44,831 nucleotides of DNA from Acidobacteriota bacterium (GTDB lineage Bacteria > Acidobacteriota > Terriglobia > Acidiferrales > UBA7541). Of the stretch, positions 1 through 9,182 are shown piece after piece; position 1 is the first letter of the stretch; each line of letters starts with the position of its first letter. The notes below the pieces were generated by a model. It was not told where the DNA came from and did not search any database. It worked only from the letters and a program-made list of their open reading frames with translations. The stretch lies in assembly GCA_003166795.1 (NCBI GenBank), contig PMUS01000067.1, forward strand, positions 16,447 through 61,277. Direction: 5' to 3'. The position numbers were made by a program, and so were the translations under genes.

Positions 1-245
1 TCGAAATCCTGCGTCATTACCGTCCCGGCCAGATTCTCGGCGCCCAGGATCCGCTGCATCTGCCGCACGATTTCTTCCACACGGATGTCGGAACCCGTGT
101 TGCGCGTGCCGTTGTACCCGGCGAAAAGCAGCTTCAGTTTCTGGCCTGGCTTCCAAGGCTTACCCGTGCCAAGCACGAACTTGAGTTTATTCAGCTCGAT
201 CAGGCTGCTGACCCAGGCCTCGATCGCGACGTCCATATCCATCAT
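1..245 (-). CDS. polysaccharide pyruvyl transferase-like protein (partial, 5' end of gene only)
   Basis: Reading the minus strand from ATG at 245 gives 81 residues that run off the window edge, so only the N-terminus is visible. The segment contains [16 protein letters not shown], which resembles the glycine-rich first strand-loop of the polysaccharide pyruvyl transferase (CsaB/WcaK) fold, where GNxGDE-type motifs occur. The ATG overlaps the TGA of the upstream SDR gene (ATGA, 242-245), which argues for translational coupling and confirms the start. A strongly charged N-terminal helix precedes the motif. By family, such enzymes attach ketal pyruvate to envelope sugars, but several homologues have unknown substrates. 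The family call rests on a short fragment and is tentative; membership of the operon is secure. Confidence 0.6.
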   Translation of the reverse strand, partial: MMDMDVAIEAWVSSLIELNKLKFVLGTGKPWKPGQKLKLLFAGYNGTRNTGSDIRVEEIVRQMQRILGAENLAGTVMTQDF

Positions 246-1423
246 CGCCGTAAGTCCCGCGCGCCGCTCGACCCGGGCGACGCCGCCACCGCCTGCGATT
301 TGCCAGCGCCGTCCGAAGGCCAATCGCGATACTTGTACATGAAATGGTTCTCGCGGCTGAAATGCAGCAGCGGATAGCAGTATTGCGAAAAAGGCACAGG
401 GCTCCGGCCCATTTCCGCCACCACGCGCTGGTTGTCGAACACCGTGTTCCACACCAGGTACGGCAGGAACACCTTCATCAGCTTCGCCAGCCCGCCCACT
501 TTTCCCGCGCCACCCGCCAGCGCGTTGACCATTTTCGACGATGGTCCTTCCAGGCTCGGCACATACATCGGCCCGCGCTTCCCCTGCGCCTTGGCTAGCG
601 CGCCTGTCAATTCCGCGAACGTTTCGGAACCGGTGCCCGACGAAAGATGATAGATCTCGTGAGCCGGCTGCTCTTTCTGGTGCAGCGTCGAGATCGCATC
701 GGCGACGTAATCCACGGGCACGATGTCCACTTTGTCCGTGGAGCGGAAGGGAAGCGCGGGCAGCCCGGCGAGAAACACAAACGCGCGAACCATTTCGAAC
801 TGGTTTGTTTCCGGGCGCCGGCTGTCGCCCAGGACGATGCTTGGCCGGAAAATCGTCCGCGGCACATCCGGGAGTAATTGGCGAACCATGTGCTCGCAGA
901 ATTTCTTCGTGCGCGCGTAGGGATCGTAGTCCGAACGGTTCCAGTCGATGGCCGAATCTTCCTCAACCATTTCGTTCGCCCTGTGCCCTGCAACGGCCAC
1001 GGTGCTGACGTGGCTGAACCGGCGCAGGCCGTGTTCGTCTCGGGCGCGCATCGCCAGTTGAATCACTTCGAGCGTCCCGCGCAGATTCACGTTGAGACAG
1101 CTTTTCTCGGACTTGCGATTCAGCGAGGCGGCGCAGTGGATCACGGAATCCGTGGTCCGCACGAGCTGGCTGTAGTCGTCCTCGGACAATCCGAACCGCG
1201 CCTCCGTCAAGTCACCCAGGAAAATCCGGATGCGGCCATTCAGAAAGGATTCGAGGTGCTGAAAATCCATGTGGAGTTGCAGCGAGCGCCAGAGACGGCG
1301 CCGCGCTTCTTCGGAATCGTGTGCGCGCACCAGCACGTTCAGCGGCTCGGAATGATCCGCGAGCAGGTTCGATGCAACGTGGGCGCCGATGTATCCGGTG
1401 CACCCGGTCAGAAGGATGGCCAC
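242..1423 (-). CDS. SDR / thioester reductase-like NAD(P)-dependent oxidoreductase
   Basis: The 393-residue protein opens with the dinucleotide-binding loop TGCTGYIG (residues 6-13) and carries the SDR catalytic pair as YARTK near residue 168. The central part (GDLT..., [18 protein letters not shown]) matches the NAD_binding_4 (male-sterility/thioester reductase) branch of extended SDRs, which reduce thioester-bound acyl groups or modify nucleotide sugars. The C-terminal ~90 residues are not recognisable. It lies 12 nt downstream of the acyl-CoA reductase gene and overlaps the pyruvyl transferase-like gene by 4 nt, so the three are probably co-transcribed. A role in fatty alcohol, ether-lipid or glycolipid synthesis is an inference from this context; the substrate cannot be told from sequence. 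Confidence 0.75.
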   Translation of the reverse strand: MAILLTGCTGYIGAHVASNLLADHSEPLNVLVRAHDSEEARRRLWRSLQLHMDFQHLESFLNGRIRIFLGDLTEARFGLSEDDYSQLVRTTDSVIHCAASLNRKSEKSCLNVNLRGTLEVIQLAMRARDEHGLRRFSHVSTVAVAGHRANEMVEEDSAIDWNRSDYDPYARTKKFCEHMVRQLLPDVPRTIFRPSIVLGDSRRPETNQFEMVRAFVFLAGLPALPFRSTDKVDIVPVDYVADAISTLHQKEQPAHEIYHLSSGTGSETFAELTGALAKAQGKRGPMYVPSLEGPSSKMVNALAGGAGKVGGLAKLMKVFLPYLVWNTVFDNQRVVAEMGRSPVPFSQYCYPLLHFSRENHFMYKYRDWPSDGAGKSQAVAASPGSSGARDLRR

Positions 1424-1435
1424 GATTTTCGGGTG

Positions 1436-3832
1436 TCAGGGCGTCGTTGCCGGATTTGAACCTGCCGCTCCGGCGGCGCTCGCTTCGGTGCGAGCCGCGA
1501 GAGGCACGCTACGCCTCGGGCGAGCTTCCTGTGGACGGCCCTCGATCAGAGGATAGCACCACTTGCGCAGCGCAGGAATGTGCACGTTGATCCAGTAGTC
1601 CCACCAATCGAGCGAGCGGGCGTCGTAGCCGAATGCAGCGCACTCCTCGGCCGGCAAGGCGGCGCTCAGTCTTTCGATGTTTGCCGCTTCAAACACGTGA
1701 TCGTTATCCAGGATGAACGGTTCGAAAAGCGTCACCAGTTTGATCACTTTTTCCAGTTCGCGCTCCTGCCGCGCCAGCGGCGCCCGTGCGAAGCCCAGCG
1801 GCTCGACGCTTCGGTTGATCGCCTGCACGACCATTTTTTGAGCGGGCGCGGAAAGCCTTTTGTAGCGCGATTTGGAGACGGGGATGGCGTCGAACTTCAG
1901 GCGCACGCGCTGCTGAAAACGGTCCTGCGACCGGTAGAATTTCCTGTGGCCCAGGCCTGTTAGCTCGATGGATCGCCGCATGTCGCAGGGATTCGCCACC
2001 GACGTTGCCAGGTGGTAGACGCGCTCGTGCCTTCGGGCGACCAGCGCAGCCGCGATCAAAGTCATCCCCCGCGAGACGATGTCCACGGGAATCAGGTCCA
2101 GGCACTTGCTCTCATTCGTCGGGAGCTGGCGAAAAAATGTGCCCAGCAGATACGAGAGCGATGCCGATGTGTTCACTCCCTCGTTCCAACCGACGAACGG
2201 CTTCTCAATGGATGATTCGACGATGGACGGCCTCACGATCGCGACCGCAGCGCCGGGCGTAGAGTCCACGTAGCTGCCAATCAGCGATTCCGACAGGCTC
2301 TTTGTGAACGTGTAGGTATTGGGCCAGCCAAGCTCGTTCGCTCGTTTTGTTCCGGCGTCCATCAGGGCCTGCCGCAGCCACCGCGTGCGGTTCTTTCGAA
2401 TCTGGTTATCCAGCGCGACGCCCTGCAAGCTTTTGGACGCCTGCCTTTTGTCGAGCGCTTGACGGCGAAGCTCCTCCGTCACCTCCGCGGACTCCGCGTG
2501 CGCTTCCGTTTCGCGGATCAAGACTTCGAGCGATGCGCACTCCTTCCGCGCGTCGAAATTCGCGATGCCGGCGGGACAGTAGTTATTGGAGAAATCCTCG
2601 AGGATGCGTCCGTCGCGCCGTCCGATGGCGTAACACGTGGAAAGATGCAGAAGGGCGGCACGATCGCACTCGTGCACAAAATGCAGCAGATGGTCCGTCG
2701 CGTGGACGTTCATCGCCAGCGCGTCGCGGAGGTCAGGGTTGAAATCCGTCAGCCCGGCGCTATTGACGATCAAGTCCAGCGACCGCCCCAGGCGCTCCCG
2801 CGCTTCCACCGTCAGTCCGAGCCCGGGTTTGCTCGCATCGCCTGCCACCACCTCTACCCGCTCGCGCAGGAAATCCGCGAACCGGTCGCCGTGCCGCTCG
2901 GCCAGCCGGTCGAAAACGGGTGACTCGGAAACCATGCGTTCAAAACGCTCGAGCGCCGTTGCCGCGCGATGGCCCCGGATCAGCAGATGGACGCGGCCGA
3001 TCTCCGGCAGCTCGGTCAGCAGATTCGCGAGCCAGACCTTACCGATGAAACCCGTGCCGCCGATGAGCAGTATCTGCTTTCCGCGCAATGTCGCGCGCAC
3101 GGAAAGAGGGACGCGATTGTTCTGCGAGTCGAAATGAACCACGGGCACGTCAATCCTCGGCGACGGCCGCTGCGCCGACCGGATCGTTTCGTTCAGTACT
3201 TCTGGTTTTTTCGCGAAGCCAAGGTCGTGCAACAGCTTTGATCTCGCGATCGTCCCATCCGGGCGATCCGTGCGAAGCTTTGCCAATGGGCCGCGCGGGC
3301 GAATCACGGGATCGAGCAGACGCCCGGTGGCGATTCCGTCGCGAAAATCGAGGCGATTGCATAAGATATGCCGCACGCCTAGATGAACGGCGAGGGGCCG
3401 CATGATGTGATCGAGCCCCTGGCTGACGAGCACTACGTCCGCGCCGGACGCGATGACGCGCTGCAGTGCCTCGACGCCGCGCGGCTTCAGGCGCGGCTTC
3501 AGAAAGTACTCGAAAAATTCCTCGCCAAGGAGATCGAGCCGGTCCCGGCTGGTGTGCCGCAGCACCGCGTGCAGCACGCGCGTGGCAAACACCCGGTCCG
3601 AGGCGTAAAGAAACGGCCGTGCGACGGCCAGCACACCCATCGCTCCGCGGCGCGCCCACCGGCCCAGAAAGCTCTGCGCATTCCACGTAAAGAACGCGAC
3701 CGGACGCACGGCGGTTAAGTTCAGCAGACTCCCCTCGACGCGCCAAAAGACAGGGTCGCGCACAGCCGCCGGGGAATCTTGCGTGCGCGCGGGGCCAGCC
3801 GGATTCGACTCCATGAGCTTGGACACAGACAT
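1436..3832 (-). CDS. fatty acyl-CoA reductase with N-terminal degenerate HAD-like domain
   Basis: The 798-residue protein has two parts. Residues ~25-185 look like a HAD-IB phosphatase: the VVLVSQG segment and the HLGVRHILCNRLDF stretch resemble HAD motif II and its following strand. The nucleophile motif reads WRVEGSLL where DxDGTLL is expected, so the catalytic aspartate is missing. Residues ~250-780 are a fatty acyl-CoA reductase of the plant/insect FAR type: GGTGFIG near 258, HLSTCYAIG, and the YTFTK catalytic pair near 505-509, followed by a FAR_C-like tail. FARs reduce acyl-CoA to fatty alcohol with NADPH. Bacterial FARs are usually stand-alone, 500-660 residues, so the fusion is notable. 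It is the first gene of a three-gene minus-strand operon. Confidence 0.8.
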   Translation of the reverse strand: MSVSKLMESNPAGPARTQDSPAAVRDPVFWRVEGSLLNLTAVRPVAFFTWNAQSFLGRWARRGAMGVLAVARPFLYASDRVFATRVLHAVLRHTSRDRLDLLGEEFFEYFLKPRLKPRGVEALQRVIASGADVVLVSQGLDHIMRPLAVHLGVRHILCNRLDFRDGIATGRLLDPVIRPRGPLAKLRTDRPDGTIARSKLLHDLGFAKKPEVLNETIRSAQRPSPRIDVPVVHFDSQNNRVPLSVRATLRGKQILLIGGTGFIGKVWLANLLTELPEIGRVHLLIRGHRAATALERFERMVSESPVFDRLAERHGDRFADFLRERVEVVAGDASKPGLGLTVEARERLGRSLDLIVNSAGLTDFNPDLRDALAMNVHATDHLLHFVHECDRAALLHLSTCYAIGRRDGRILEDFSNNYCPAGIANFDARKECASLEVLIRETEAHAESAEVTEELRRQALDKRQASKSLQGVALDNQIRKNRTRWLRQALMDAGTKRANELGWPNTYTFTKSLSESLIGSYVDSTPGAAVAIVRPSIVESSIEKPFVGWNEGVNTSASLSYLLGTFFRQLPTNESKCLDLIPVDIVSRGMTLIAAALVARRHERVYHLATSVANPCDMRRSIELTGLGHRKFYRSQDRFQQRVRLKFDAIPVSKSRYKRLSAPAQKMVVQAINRSVEPLGFARAPLARQERELEKVIKLVTLFEPFILDNDHVFEAANIERLSAALPAEECAAFGYDARSLDWWDYWINVHIPALRKWCYPLIEGRPQEARPRRSVPLAARTEASAAGAAGSNPATTP

Positions 3833-3954
3833 GGTTGGCAGAATGAACGTGAGTTGCTACGCGCCGAAATTAGCACGCTTCGCTCGCGGCAATCAAGCGA
3901 CCGCCGCGGCACGAATCTCCAGTTTACAGGGAAAGCGAGTTGCAAGCATACAGG

Positions 3955-4588
3955 CCGACGCTCGGGCAGTGGGTCAGTTTCCGATAATGGGTTAGCGGTA
4001 AGTGGCTCACGATTAGGAATATGGCCTGACTACACCGTCTACTTCCAGTGCCAGTTAGGCGACCTGCCCGCTAGGCTCTTTTCGTTGAAGGGTCACAATT
4101 AGGGACAATTGTATTGGAGATCTAGGAAAATGGTCTGGCAAGACTGGCTTTTGGGCTCTCTTTATCTAACTGCGCTGGCAGCTCCGCCTGTGTCCCTGGG
4201 ATTTGCGTGGTGGGGCTGGGCCCGTCAAGCTGGTTTTCAAGATCCCAAATGGCGCGCCATCGTTTTTTTGTCCGGGCTGTTGGCTAGCACTGCCAATTTC
4301 GTGTTGTGGTGGGGCTGGGTAATTTGGCTCCGGTTCCATTTCACCACTGAGTCTTGGAGAGTTCGAGATCCAGTTAGCAATGTCGCTATCTTCTTGCTTT
4401 TCTATTCGATTGTGGCGGCAATAGCGGGCAAAGGCCGGCATCGCGTTCTGATAGGTCTAAGTGGGGTGTTCGCGATCCTTCCATGGATTCCTGTCGGCAT
4501 CCTTTAGCCTTGCCTGCGCTCCTAGCGCCTGCCCTGCTGACTCCCGCTAAACGCATTACCGGAAACTGACCCACTACCGACGCTCGGG
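3955..4588. mobile_element. 610 bp terminal-inverted-repeat element with 12 bp flanking direct repeats
   Basis: The 12 bp sequence CCGACGCTCGGG occurs directly repeated at 3955-3966 and 4577-4588. Just inside lie inverted repeats: 3968-3998 begins AGTGGGTCAGTTTCCG and 4544-4575 is its reverse complement with a few mismatches and one indel over about 31-32 bp. This is the arrangement left by a transposition event: target duplication outside, terminal repeats inside. The interior has no transposase, only the membrane-protein gene at 4130-4507, and looks less GC-rich than its surroundings. A second partial motif (AAGTGGCTCACG near 4000) may be an internal copy of the terminal repeat. It is therefore a non-autonomous element or passenger cassette; the transposase family that mobilised it is unknown. 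Confidence 0.8.
4130..4507 (+). CDS. small membrane protein carried by the terminal-repeat element
   Basis: A 125-residue protein, rich in Trp, Leu and Ala, with about four hydrophobic segments (WLLGSLYLTALAAPPVSLGF, AIVFLSGLLASTANFVLWWG, VAIFLLFYSIVAAIAG, LIGLSGVFAILPWIPVGIL), so probably a polytopic inner-membrane protein. No family is recognised. ATG at 4130 is preferred over the in-frame TTG at 4109 because a GGAGATCTAGGA purine-rich stretch lies just upstream. It is the only plausible gene inside the element bounded by inverted repeats, and its lower GC than neighbouring genes agrees with acquisition from elsewhere. It could be a passenger or could confer some benefit on the element; nothing in the sequence decides this. 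Confidence 0.6.
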   Translation: MVWQDWLLGSLYLTALAAPPVSLGFAWWGWARQAGFQDPKWRAIVFLSGLLASTANFVLWWGWVIWLRFHFTTESWRVRDPVSNVAIFLLFYSIVAAIAGKGRHRVLIGLSGVFAILPWIPVGIL

Positions 4589-4628
4589 AACGAGCTTTCA
4601 CGGGGAACTAACGGAAAAGCTGGAGCGA

Positions 4629-4640
4629 GCCCGCGCGGGC
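4629..4640 (-). terminator. GC-rich palindrome downstream of the catalase gene
   Basis: GCCCGCGCGGGC is a perfect 12 bp palindrome about 30 bp after the catalase stop codon on the minus strand. It could terminate transcription, but no U-run follows it, so the call is weak. Confidence 0.3.
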
Positions 4641-4669
4641 CCGCCCCAGTCTCCCGGGCAGGACAAACT

Positions 4670-6160
4670 CTAGTCCGCGGCGGTCACTTCCTTGGCCTGG
4701 CCGACAACTTCCTCGATCTTCAGACCGAGCCCCTTCGCCACGCCGGTCCCGTACGCAGGATCGGCTTTGTAGAAGTGGCTGATCTGCAGCTCCTGAATGC
4801 GGCGAGGAGCCGCGCCAAGGCTGCCGACAATGTTGCCGACCAGCCGCTGGCGCGCGTCCGGCGTCATCAGACGGAACAGGTCGCCGGGCTGCGAGTAATA
4901 GTCGCTGTCGAGCCGGTGATTGTGACGGTCAACCGAGCCGCTGATCGTCTTCGGCCGTTCCCGATACGCCGGGTCTTCCTTCGGACCGCCGAAGCTATTC
5001 GGCTCGTAGTTCGGCGCCTTGCCCTCGTTTCCGTCGAAGCGCATCGCGCCGTCCCGCGCGTACGTGTGATACGGGCACTGCGGCTTATTTACGGGAAGAG
5101 CGTCGTAATTCACGCCCAGCCGGTAGCGATGCGCGTCCGGATACGAAATCAACCGCGCCTGCAGCATCTTGTCCGGCGAATATCCCATCCCCGGCACGAT
5201 GTTCTTGGGTTCGAAAGCAGCCTGCTCGACTTCAGCGAAATAATTCTCCGGATTGCGGTCGAGCACGAGCTCGCCTATTTCGATCAGGGGGTAATCCTTG
5301 TGCGGCCAAACCTTCGTCAGGTCAAACGGATTGATGTGATACGTCTCCGCTTCCTTCTCCGTCATCACCTGTATGGACACGCGCCATTTGGGAAATTCGC
5401 CCTTGGCGATGGCGTTGAAGAGATCGCGTTGCGCGTAATCGGGATCCTTGCCCTTCATCACTTCAGCGCTTTCGGCGTTGAAGTTCTTGATCCCTTGCTT
5501 CGTCTTGAAGTGGTACTTCACGTAGAACAGCTCGTTCTTGCTGTTGATCAGGCTGAACGTGTGGCTGCTGAAGCCGTCCATGTGCCGATAGCCATCTGGA
5601 GTGCCGCGATCGGAGAAGAGAATCGTCACCTGGTGCAGCGATTCCGGCGAAAGCGACCAGAAGTCCCACATCATCGTGGGCGACTTCAGGTTCGTTTCGG
5701 GGTCGCGCTTCTGGGTGTGAATGAAATCTCCGAACTTCAGCGGGTCGCGAATGAAGAAAACGGGTGTGTTATTTCCCGTCATGTCCCAGTTTCCTTCTTC
5801 GGTGTAGAACTTCAGAGCGAATCCCCGCGGGTCGCGCTCGGTATCCGCGGACCCCTTCTCGCCGCCGACGGTCGAGAAGCGAATGAAAGTCGGCGTGCGC
5901 TTGCCCACGGCGGAGAAAAGCTTCGCCGTCGTGTATTTCGCCACGTCGGGATTGGTGCAGACGAAATATCCGTGCGCGCCGGAACCCTTCGCGTGGACCA
6001 CGCGCTCGGGAATCCTCTCGCGATTGAACTGGGCCATCTTTTCGAAAAGTTGATAATCCTCGAATACGATCGGTCCGCGCGGACCCACTGTGAGCGAATT
6101 TTGGTTGTCTCCGACGGGCCGTCCGGCCGACGTGGTCAGTTTGTCTTTTTCTTCAGGCAT
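4670..6160 (-). CDS. katA: monofunctional haem catalase
   Basis: The 496-residue protein matches small-subunit catalases along its whole length. The distal haem histidine is H56 in [14 protein letters not shown], the catalytic asparagine is N130 in GNNTPVFF, and the proximal tyrosine is Y340 in the R-x-x-x-Y motif RLISY. It disproportionates hydrogen peroxide to water and oxygen in the cytoplasm. The start ATG is preceded by AAAGGAG at good spacing. The gene is divergent from an OxyR-type regulator across a 99 bp region holding an ATAG-N7-CTAT palindrome, so peroxide-dependent induction by that regulator is likely. No C-terminal flavodoxin-like extension is present, so it belongs to the small-subunit clades. 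Confidence 0.97.
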   Translation of the reverse strand: MPEEKDKLTTSAGRPVGDNQNSLTVGPRGPIVFEDYQLFEKMAQFNRERIPERVVHAKGSGAHGYFVCTNPDVAKYTTAKLFSAVGKRTPTFIRFSTVGGEKGSADTERDPRGFALKFYTEEGNWDMTGNNTPVFFIRDPLKFGDFIHTQKRDPETNLKSPTMMWDFWSLSPESLHQVTILFSDRGTPDGYRHMDGFSSHTFSLINSKNELFYVKYHFKTKQGIKNFNAESAEVMKGKDPDYAQRDLFNAIAKGEFPKWRVSIQVMTEKEAETYHINPFDLTKVWPHKDYPLIEIGELVLDRNPENYFAEVEQAAFEPKNIVPGMGYSPDKMLQARLISYPDAHRYRLGVNYDALPVNKPQCPYHTYARDGAMRFDGNEGKAPNYEPNSFGGPKEDPAYRERPKTISGSVDRHNHRLDSDYYSQPGDLFRLMTPDARQRLVGNIVGSLGAAPRRIQELQISHFYKADPAYGTGVAKGLGLKIEEVVGQAKEVTAAD

Positions 6161-6232
6161 GGAAACTCCTTTCAGCCGGAAGGGTAGCCCATTCCCGGGC
6201 TATGCATCCAATATATAGTTCGCATACAATAG

Positions 6233-6247
6233 ATAGGCATAGCCTAT
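6233..6247. promoter_or_regulatory. candidate OxyR half-site, ATAG-N7-CTAT
   Basis: ATAGGCATAGCCTAT between katA and the OxyR-like gene fits the OxyR recognition element ATAG-N7-CTAT exactly. Further ATAG motifs lie upstream at 6215 and 6229, but the second half-site is not well conserved. It is 13 bp before the regulator's start codon, so autoregulation and divergent control of katA are both plausible. Confidence 0.5.
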
Positions 6248-6259
6248 GGGATCAAGCCG

Positions 6260-7177
6260 ATGGAGCTAGATCAACTCCGCTATTTCTGCGCCATTGTGGA
6301 CGCAGGCGGCTTCAGCCGCGCCGCCAGGCAGATTCACGTCTCGCAGCCCTCTCTTTCGCAGCAGATTCGCAAGCTCGAGGACGAACTCGGCGCGCGCCTC
6401 TTCGATCGGCTCGGTCGCTCTGTGCGCCTCACGGAACTCGGACGCGCATTTCTGCCGCATGCTCGCGGCGTCCTTCGCGAACTCGAAGCGGCTCGTGGCG
6501 ACGTCCTCGAGCGAAAGGCTTCCATCGGCGGCACGATTTGCGTCGGTGTGATCCCCACCATCGCCCCGTATTTCCTTCCGCCGCTGCTCACTGCATTCTC
6601 GCGCCAGCATCCCGAGGCGCGAGTGACCGTGGTGGAGGAGATCACCCCGCTGTTGCTCGAAAAATTGCGCGCCGGGGGCGTGGATGCGGCCCTGGTGGCG
6701 CTGCCGCTGCCGGTTCGAAGCCATGAATTCGAAGCGTTGCCGCTGCTGAGGGAAAAGCTCTACGCCGTCTTGCCGAATCGCCATCCCCTCGCGCGCGGCC
6801 CGGCGTTGTCGCTGAGTGATCTGAGTGGGGAACCGTTTCTATTGTTGCGTGACGGTCATTGCTTCCGCGAAACAGCTGTGGCGGCCTGCAAGCGAGCGCA
6901 TCTGAATCCGCAAATCGTATTCGAGAGCGGCCAGTTCAGCAGCATCTTGAGCATGGTCAGCGCGGGGCTGGGTGTATCGGTCGTGCCGGAAATGGCGCTG
7001 GAGAAGCGCCCGGGCTGCCGGTTCGTTCCGCTGGCGGACGAACGCGCCGCGCGCACGATCGGAGCGATTACCCTCCGGGGAAAATCCTCGACGCGCCTGC
7101 AGGAGGCGTTTCTCGCGCATCTTCGCGCATCTTCGCGCGCAAGCGCAGGCGGACCTCCCGCGTTCCACGCAGGCTGA
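6260..7177 (+). CDS. oxyR: OxyR-type LysR-family peroxide-responsive regulator
   Basis: The 305-residue protein has an N-terminal LysR helix-turn-helix (AARQIHVSQPSLSQQIRKLE, residues ~21-40) and a two-lobed periplasmic-binding-like effector domain. The segment LRDGHCFRETAVAAC contains C201 and C210, nine residues apart, matching the peroxidatic and resolving cysteines C199/C208 of E. coli OxyR. By family it forms an intramolecular disulfide on peroxide exposure and activates defence genes. Its divergent partner is a catalase gene, the classic arrangement. The C-terminal tail is rich in Ala, Arg and Ser and carries a short DNA tandem (gcgcatcttc twice near 7118-7137). No strong ribosome binding site precedes the ATG. 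Confidence 0.88.
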   Translation: MELDQLRYFCAIVDAGGFSRAARQIHVSQPSLSQQIRKLEDELGARLFDRLGRSVRLTELGRAFLPHARGVLRELEAARGDVLERKASIGGTICVGVIPTIAPYFLPPLLTAFSRQHPEARVTVVEEITPLLLEKLRAGGVDAALVALPLPVRSHEFEALPLLREKLYAVLPNRHPLARGPALSLSDLSGEPFLLLRDGHCFRETAVAACKRAHLNPQIVFESGQFSSILSMVSAGLGVSVVPEMALEKRPGCRFVPLADERAARTIGAITLRGKSSTRLQEAFLAHLRASSRASAGGPPAFHAG

Positions 7178-7194
7178 CTAGCCCAATTCTCCGC

Positions 7195-9021
7195 TTATCG
7201 GCCGCCGCCGTTTGCCGTTCCCGCTTTCACCCCTGCGATCCAGGAATTCGTTCGCGCATCCAGCACATCCAGAGGCAGCGCTCCTCCGCTCAGCATTTCG
7301 TCGTGAAAGGCCTTGAGGTCAAACTTGTCCCCCAACTGATCCTGTGCACGCTTGCGGAGCTCCAAGATTTTCAGTTGGCCGATCTTGTAGCTCAGGGCCT
7401 GCCCCGGATAGGAAATGTAGCGGTCAACCTCGGCCTGCAAGTCGTCTCCGGTTTCCAGCGAGTGGTCCTTGAAGAACTGGACCATCTGATCGCGCGTCCA
7501 GCGTTTGTAATGAACGCCCGTATCCTCGACAAGCCGGCTTGCACGGAGTTGCTCGCTCGCCAGTCGCTCGAAGTCGCTGGCGGGGTCCTGGTAGAAGCCG
7601 ATCTCTTTCCCCAGCCGCTCGGCGTAAAGAGCCCAGCCCTCGATGTACGCGGTATACGACGCATGCTGCCGGAAGGGCGGAAGCTCGGGCAATTCCTGCT
7701 GGATCGAAAGCTGCAGGTGATGGCCCGGCACGCCCTCGTGATAAGCAATTGCCTCGATCTCGGGCAGCTCGCGATGCTCGAAGTCGCCGGTGTTTACGTA
7801 AACCCTTCCAGGACGCGAGCCGTCTGGCGTCCCTTCAAAATAGCTCGCCGCGGCGGCCTCTTTTTCACGGAACGCCTCGACAGGCACGACCTCAAGTTTG
7901 GATTTCGGAAGCAGCCCGAACAGTTGCGGCAGCTTCGGCTGCATCTGCGCGATGTAATGGCGGTACGCGTTCATGATTTCGTCGCGTGATGTCGCTTTCT
8001 GCTTGGGATCGCTCTGTATCGAGACGGCGTAACTCTTCCAATCCGGAAATCCCTGTTGCTTGGCGATTGCGGTCATCTGCGCTTCGGAGTCCTTCACTTG
8101 CGCCATCCCCAGCTCGTGGATCTGCTCCGGAGTCATGTCCGTCGTCGTCATTTCGCGGACGGCGGCCCGATAGCGCGCGTCGCCGTCGGGCAGCGCCCAG
8201 AGTCCGGGGTCGTCGCGGCCGTTCGGCTCGTATTCTTCCCGCACGAATTGGCTGAGCTTCGCGTACGCAGGACGCACTTCGGTATCGATCGCTTTTACAA
8301 TCGCATCGTGCAAGCGTTTCTGATCCTCGGGTGAAACCGCGGCCGGGAATTTCAGGATCGGAGCGGCAAACGCGCTGGCCTCGCCCGCGGCGGCTGCAAT
8401 CGAATCGCACTGCTTGGCCACCAGTTCCAGCACGAACTTCGGCGGCATCAACTTATCTTTCTCCCCGAGCCGGGCCACTTCGATTATCTGGTCGATCGCG
8501 CGAGGCATCTGGTGCAGCCGTGCCAAATAGTCCTCATAGTGTTTCGAAGTGTCCGCGGGCACGCCGCTCGGGATCTGCGCGAGGCTCAAATGAACTCCGG
8601 TGAACTGGTCGAGCGGCATTTCGTAATCCTTTAGCTCGTCGTCCTCTATGTCTTGGCGCAGTTTGCGCGCGAGAAGAGTCTTATTGAGCTGCTCTTGTTC
8701 GGGGAATCCCGCGGTGTCAATGGCATCCAAGCGCGTCAGGAAGTCCCTAGACGCCTTGTCCTGTCTCATCACCTCCGCGAGGGAGAAGTCATCCACTTTG
8801 TCGTTGTAGCGGTAATCACCGAAGACTGTGGCTGTCAGAGGACTTTCATGCAACTCGTATTCCCACTCCTCGGCGATCAGCTTTTTCAACGCCTCTCTGC
8901 GCTCATCGAGGGCCGCCGGCGTGGACGTACGCCGCGCGTCGGTCTGACCATAGGTCGCGCTACCCCAGACCAAAACGGAGCATACGGTCGCCACGATAAA
9001 TCCGAAACTCTTGAATCGCAT
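7195..9021 (-). CDS. DUF885-family exported metallopeptidase-like protein
   Basis: Starting at ATG 9021 gives 608 residues with a signal peptide (MRFKSFGFIVATVCSVLVWG, cleavage probably after SATYGQ). That ATG has GAGGAA four bases upstream, which makes it better than the GTG-type start 45 nt earlier. The C-terminal half has AYHEGVPGHHLQ, the HExxPGHH zinc-binding motif typical of DUF885, and EGWALYAERLG, which supplies the third ligand region. Such proteins are probably zinc carboxypeptidase-like enzymes acting outside the cytoplasm; the substrate is unknown. The gene stands alone between the regulator (convergent) and the FG-GAP gene on the same strand, with 161 bp before the latter's stop codon. 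Confidence 0.88.
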   Translation of the reverse strand: MRFKSFGFIVATVCSVLVWGSATYGQTDARRTSTPAALDERREALKKLIAEEWEYELHESPLTATVFGDYRYNDKVDDFSLAEVMRQDKASRDFLTRLDAIDTAGFPEQEQLNKTLLARKLRQDIEDDELKDYEMPLDQFTGVHLSLAQIPSGVPADTSKHYEDYLARLHQMPRAIDQIIEVARLGEKDKLMPPKFVLELVAKQCDSIAAAAGEASAFAAPILKFPAAVSPEDQKRLHDAIVKAIDTEVRPAYAKLSQFVREEYEPNGRDDPGLWALPDGDARYRAAVREMTTTDMTPEQIHELGMAQVKDSEAQMTAIAKQQGFPDWKSYAVSIQSDPKQKATSRDEIMNAYRHYIAQMQPKLPQLFGLLPKSKLEVVPVEAFREKEAAAASYFEGTPDGSRPGRVYVNTGDFEHRELPEIEAIAYHEGVPGHHLQLSIQQELPELPPFRQHASYTAYIEGWALYAERLGKEIGFYQDPASDFERLASEQLRASRLVEDTGVHYKRWTRDQMVQFFKDHSLETGDDLQAEVDRYISYPGQALSYKIGQLKILELRKRAQDQLGDKFDLKAFHDEMLSGGALPLDVLDARTNSWIAGVKAGTANGGGR

Positions 9022-9182
9022 AATTTCCTCGAAATTAAATTTTCGTGTCGGAACCGAACGCCGCAAGAAACAGATGCCAACCTACACCAACGCGCCTGCC
9101 GGCAAGCAGTCCGGCGCTCCGGTGCTCGCCAAATATTGGACGTGCCAAACTCGGGAATGCCGTTTTGTTTGTGGGCCGGCCC

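Noticed and set aside
4775-6187. 470-residue open frame opposite katA
   Set aside because: It is the antisense shadow of a perfectly conserved catalase gene in GC-rich DNA; it is rich in Arg, His and Val and has no recognisable domain.
7115-7140. Tandem gcgcatcttc near the end of the OxyR-like gene
   Set aside because: Only two units, in a low-complexity C-terminal tail; too little to call a repeat element.
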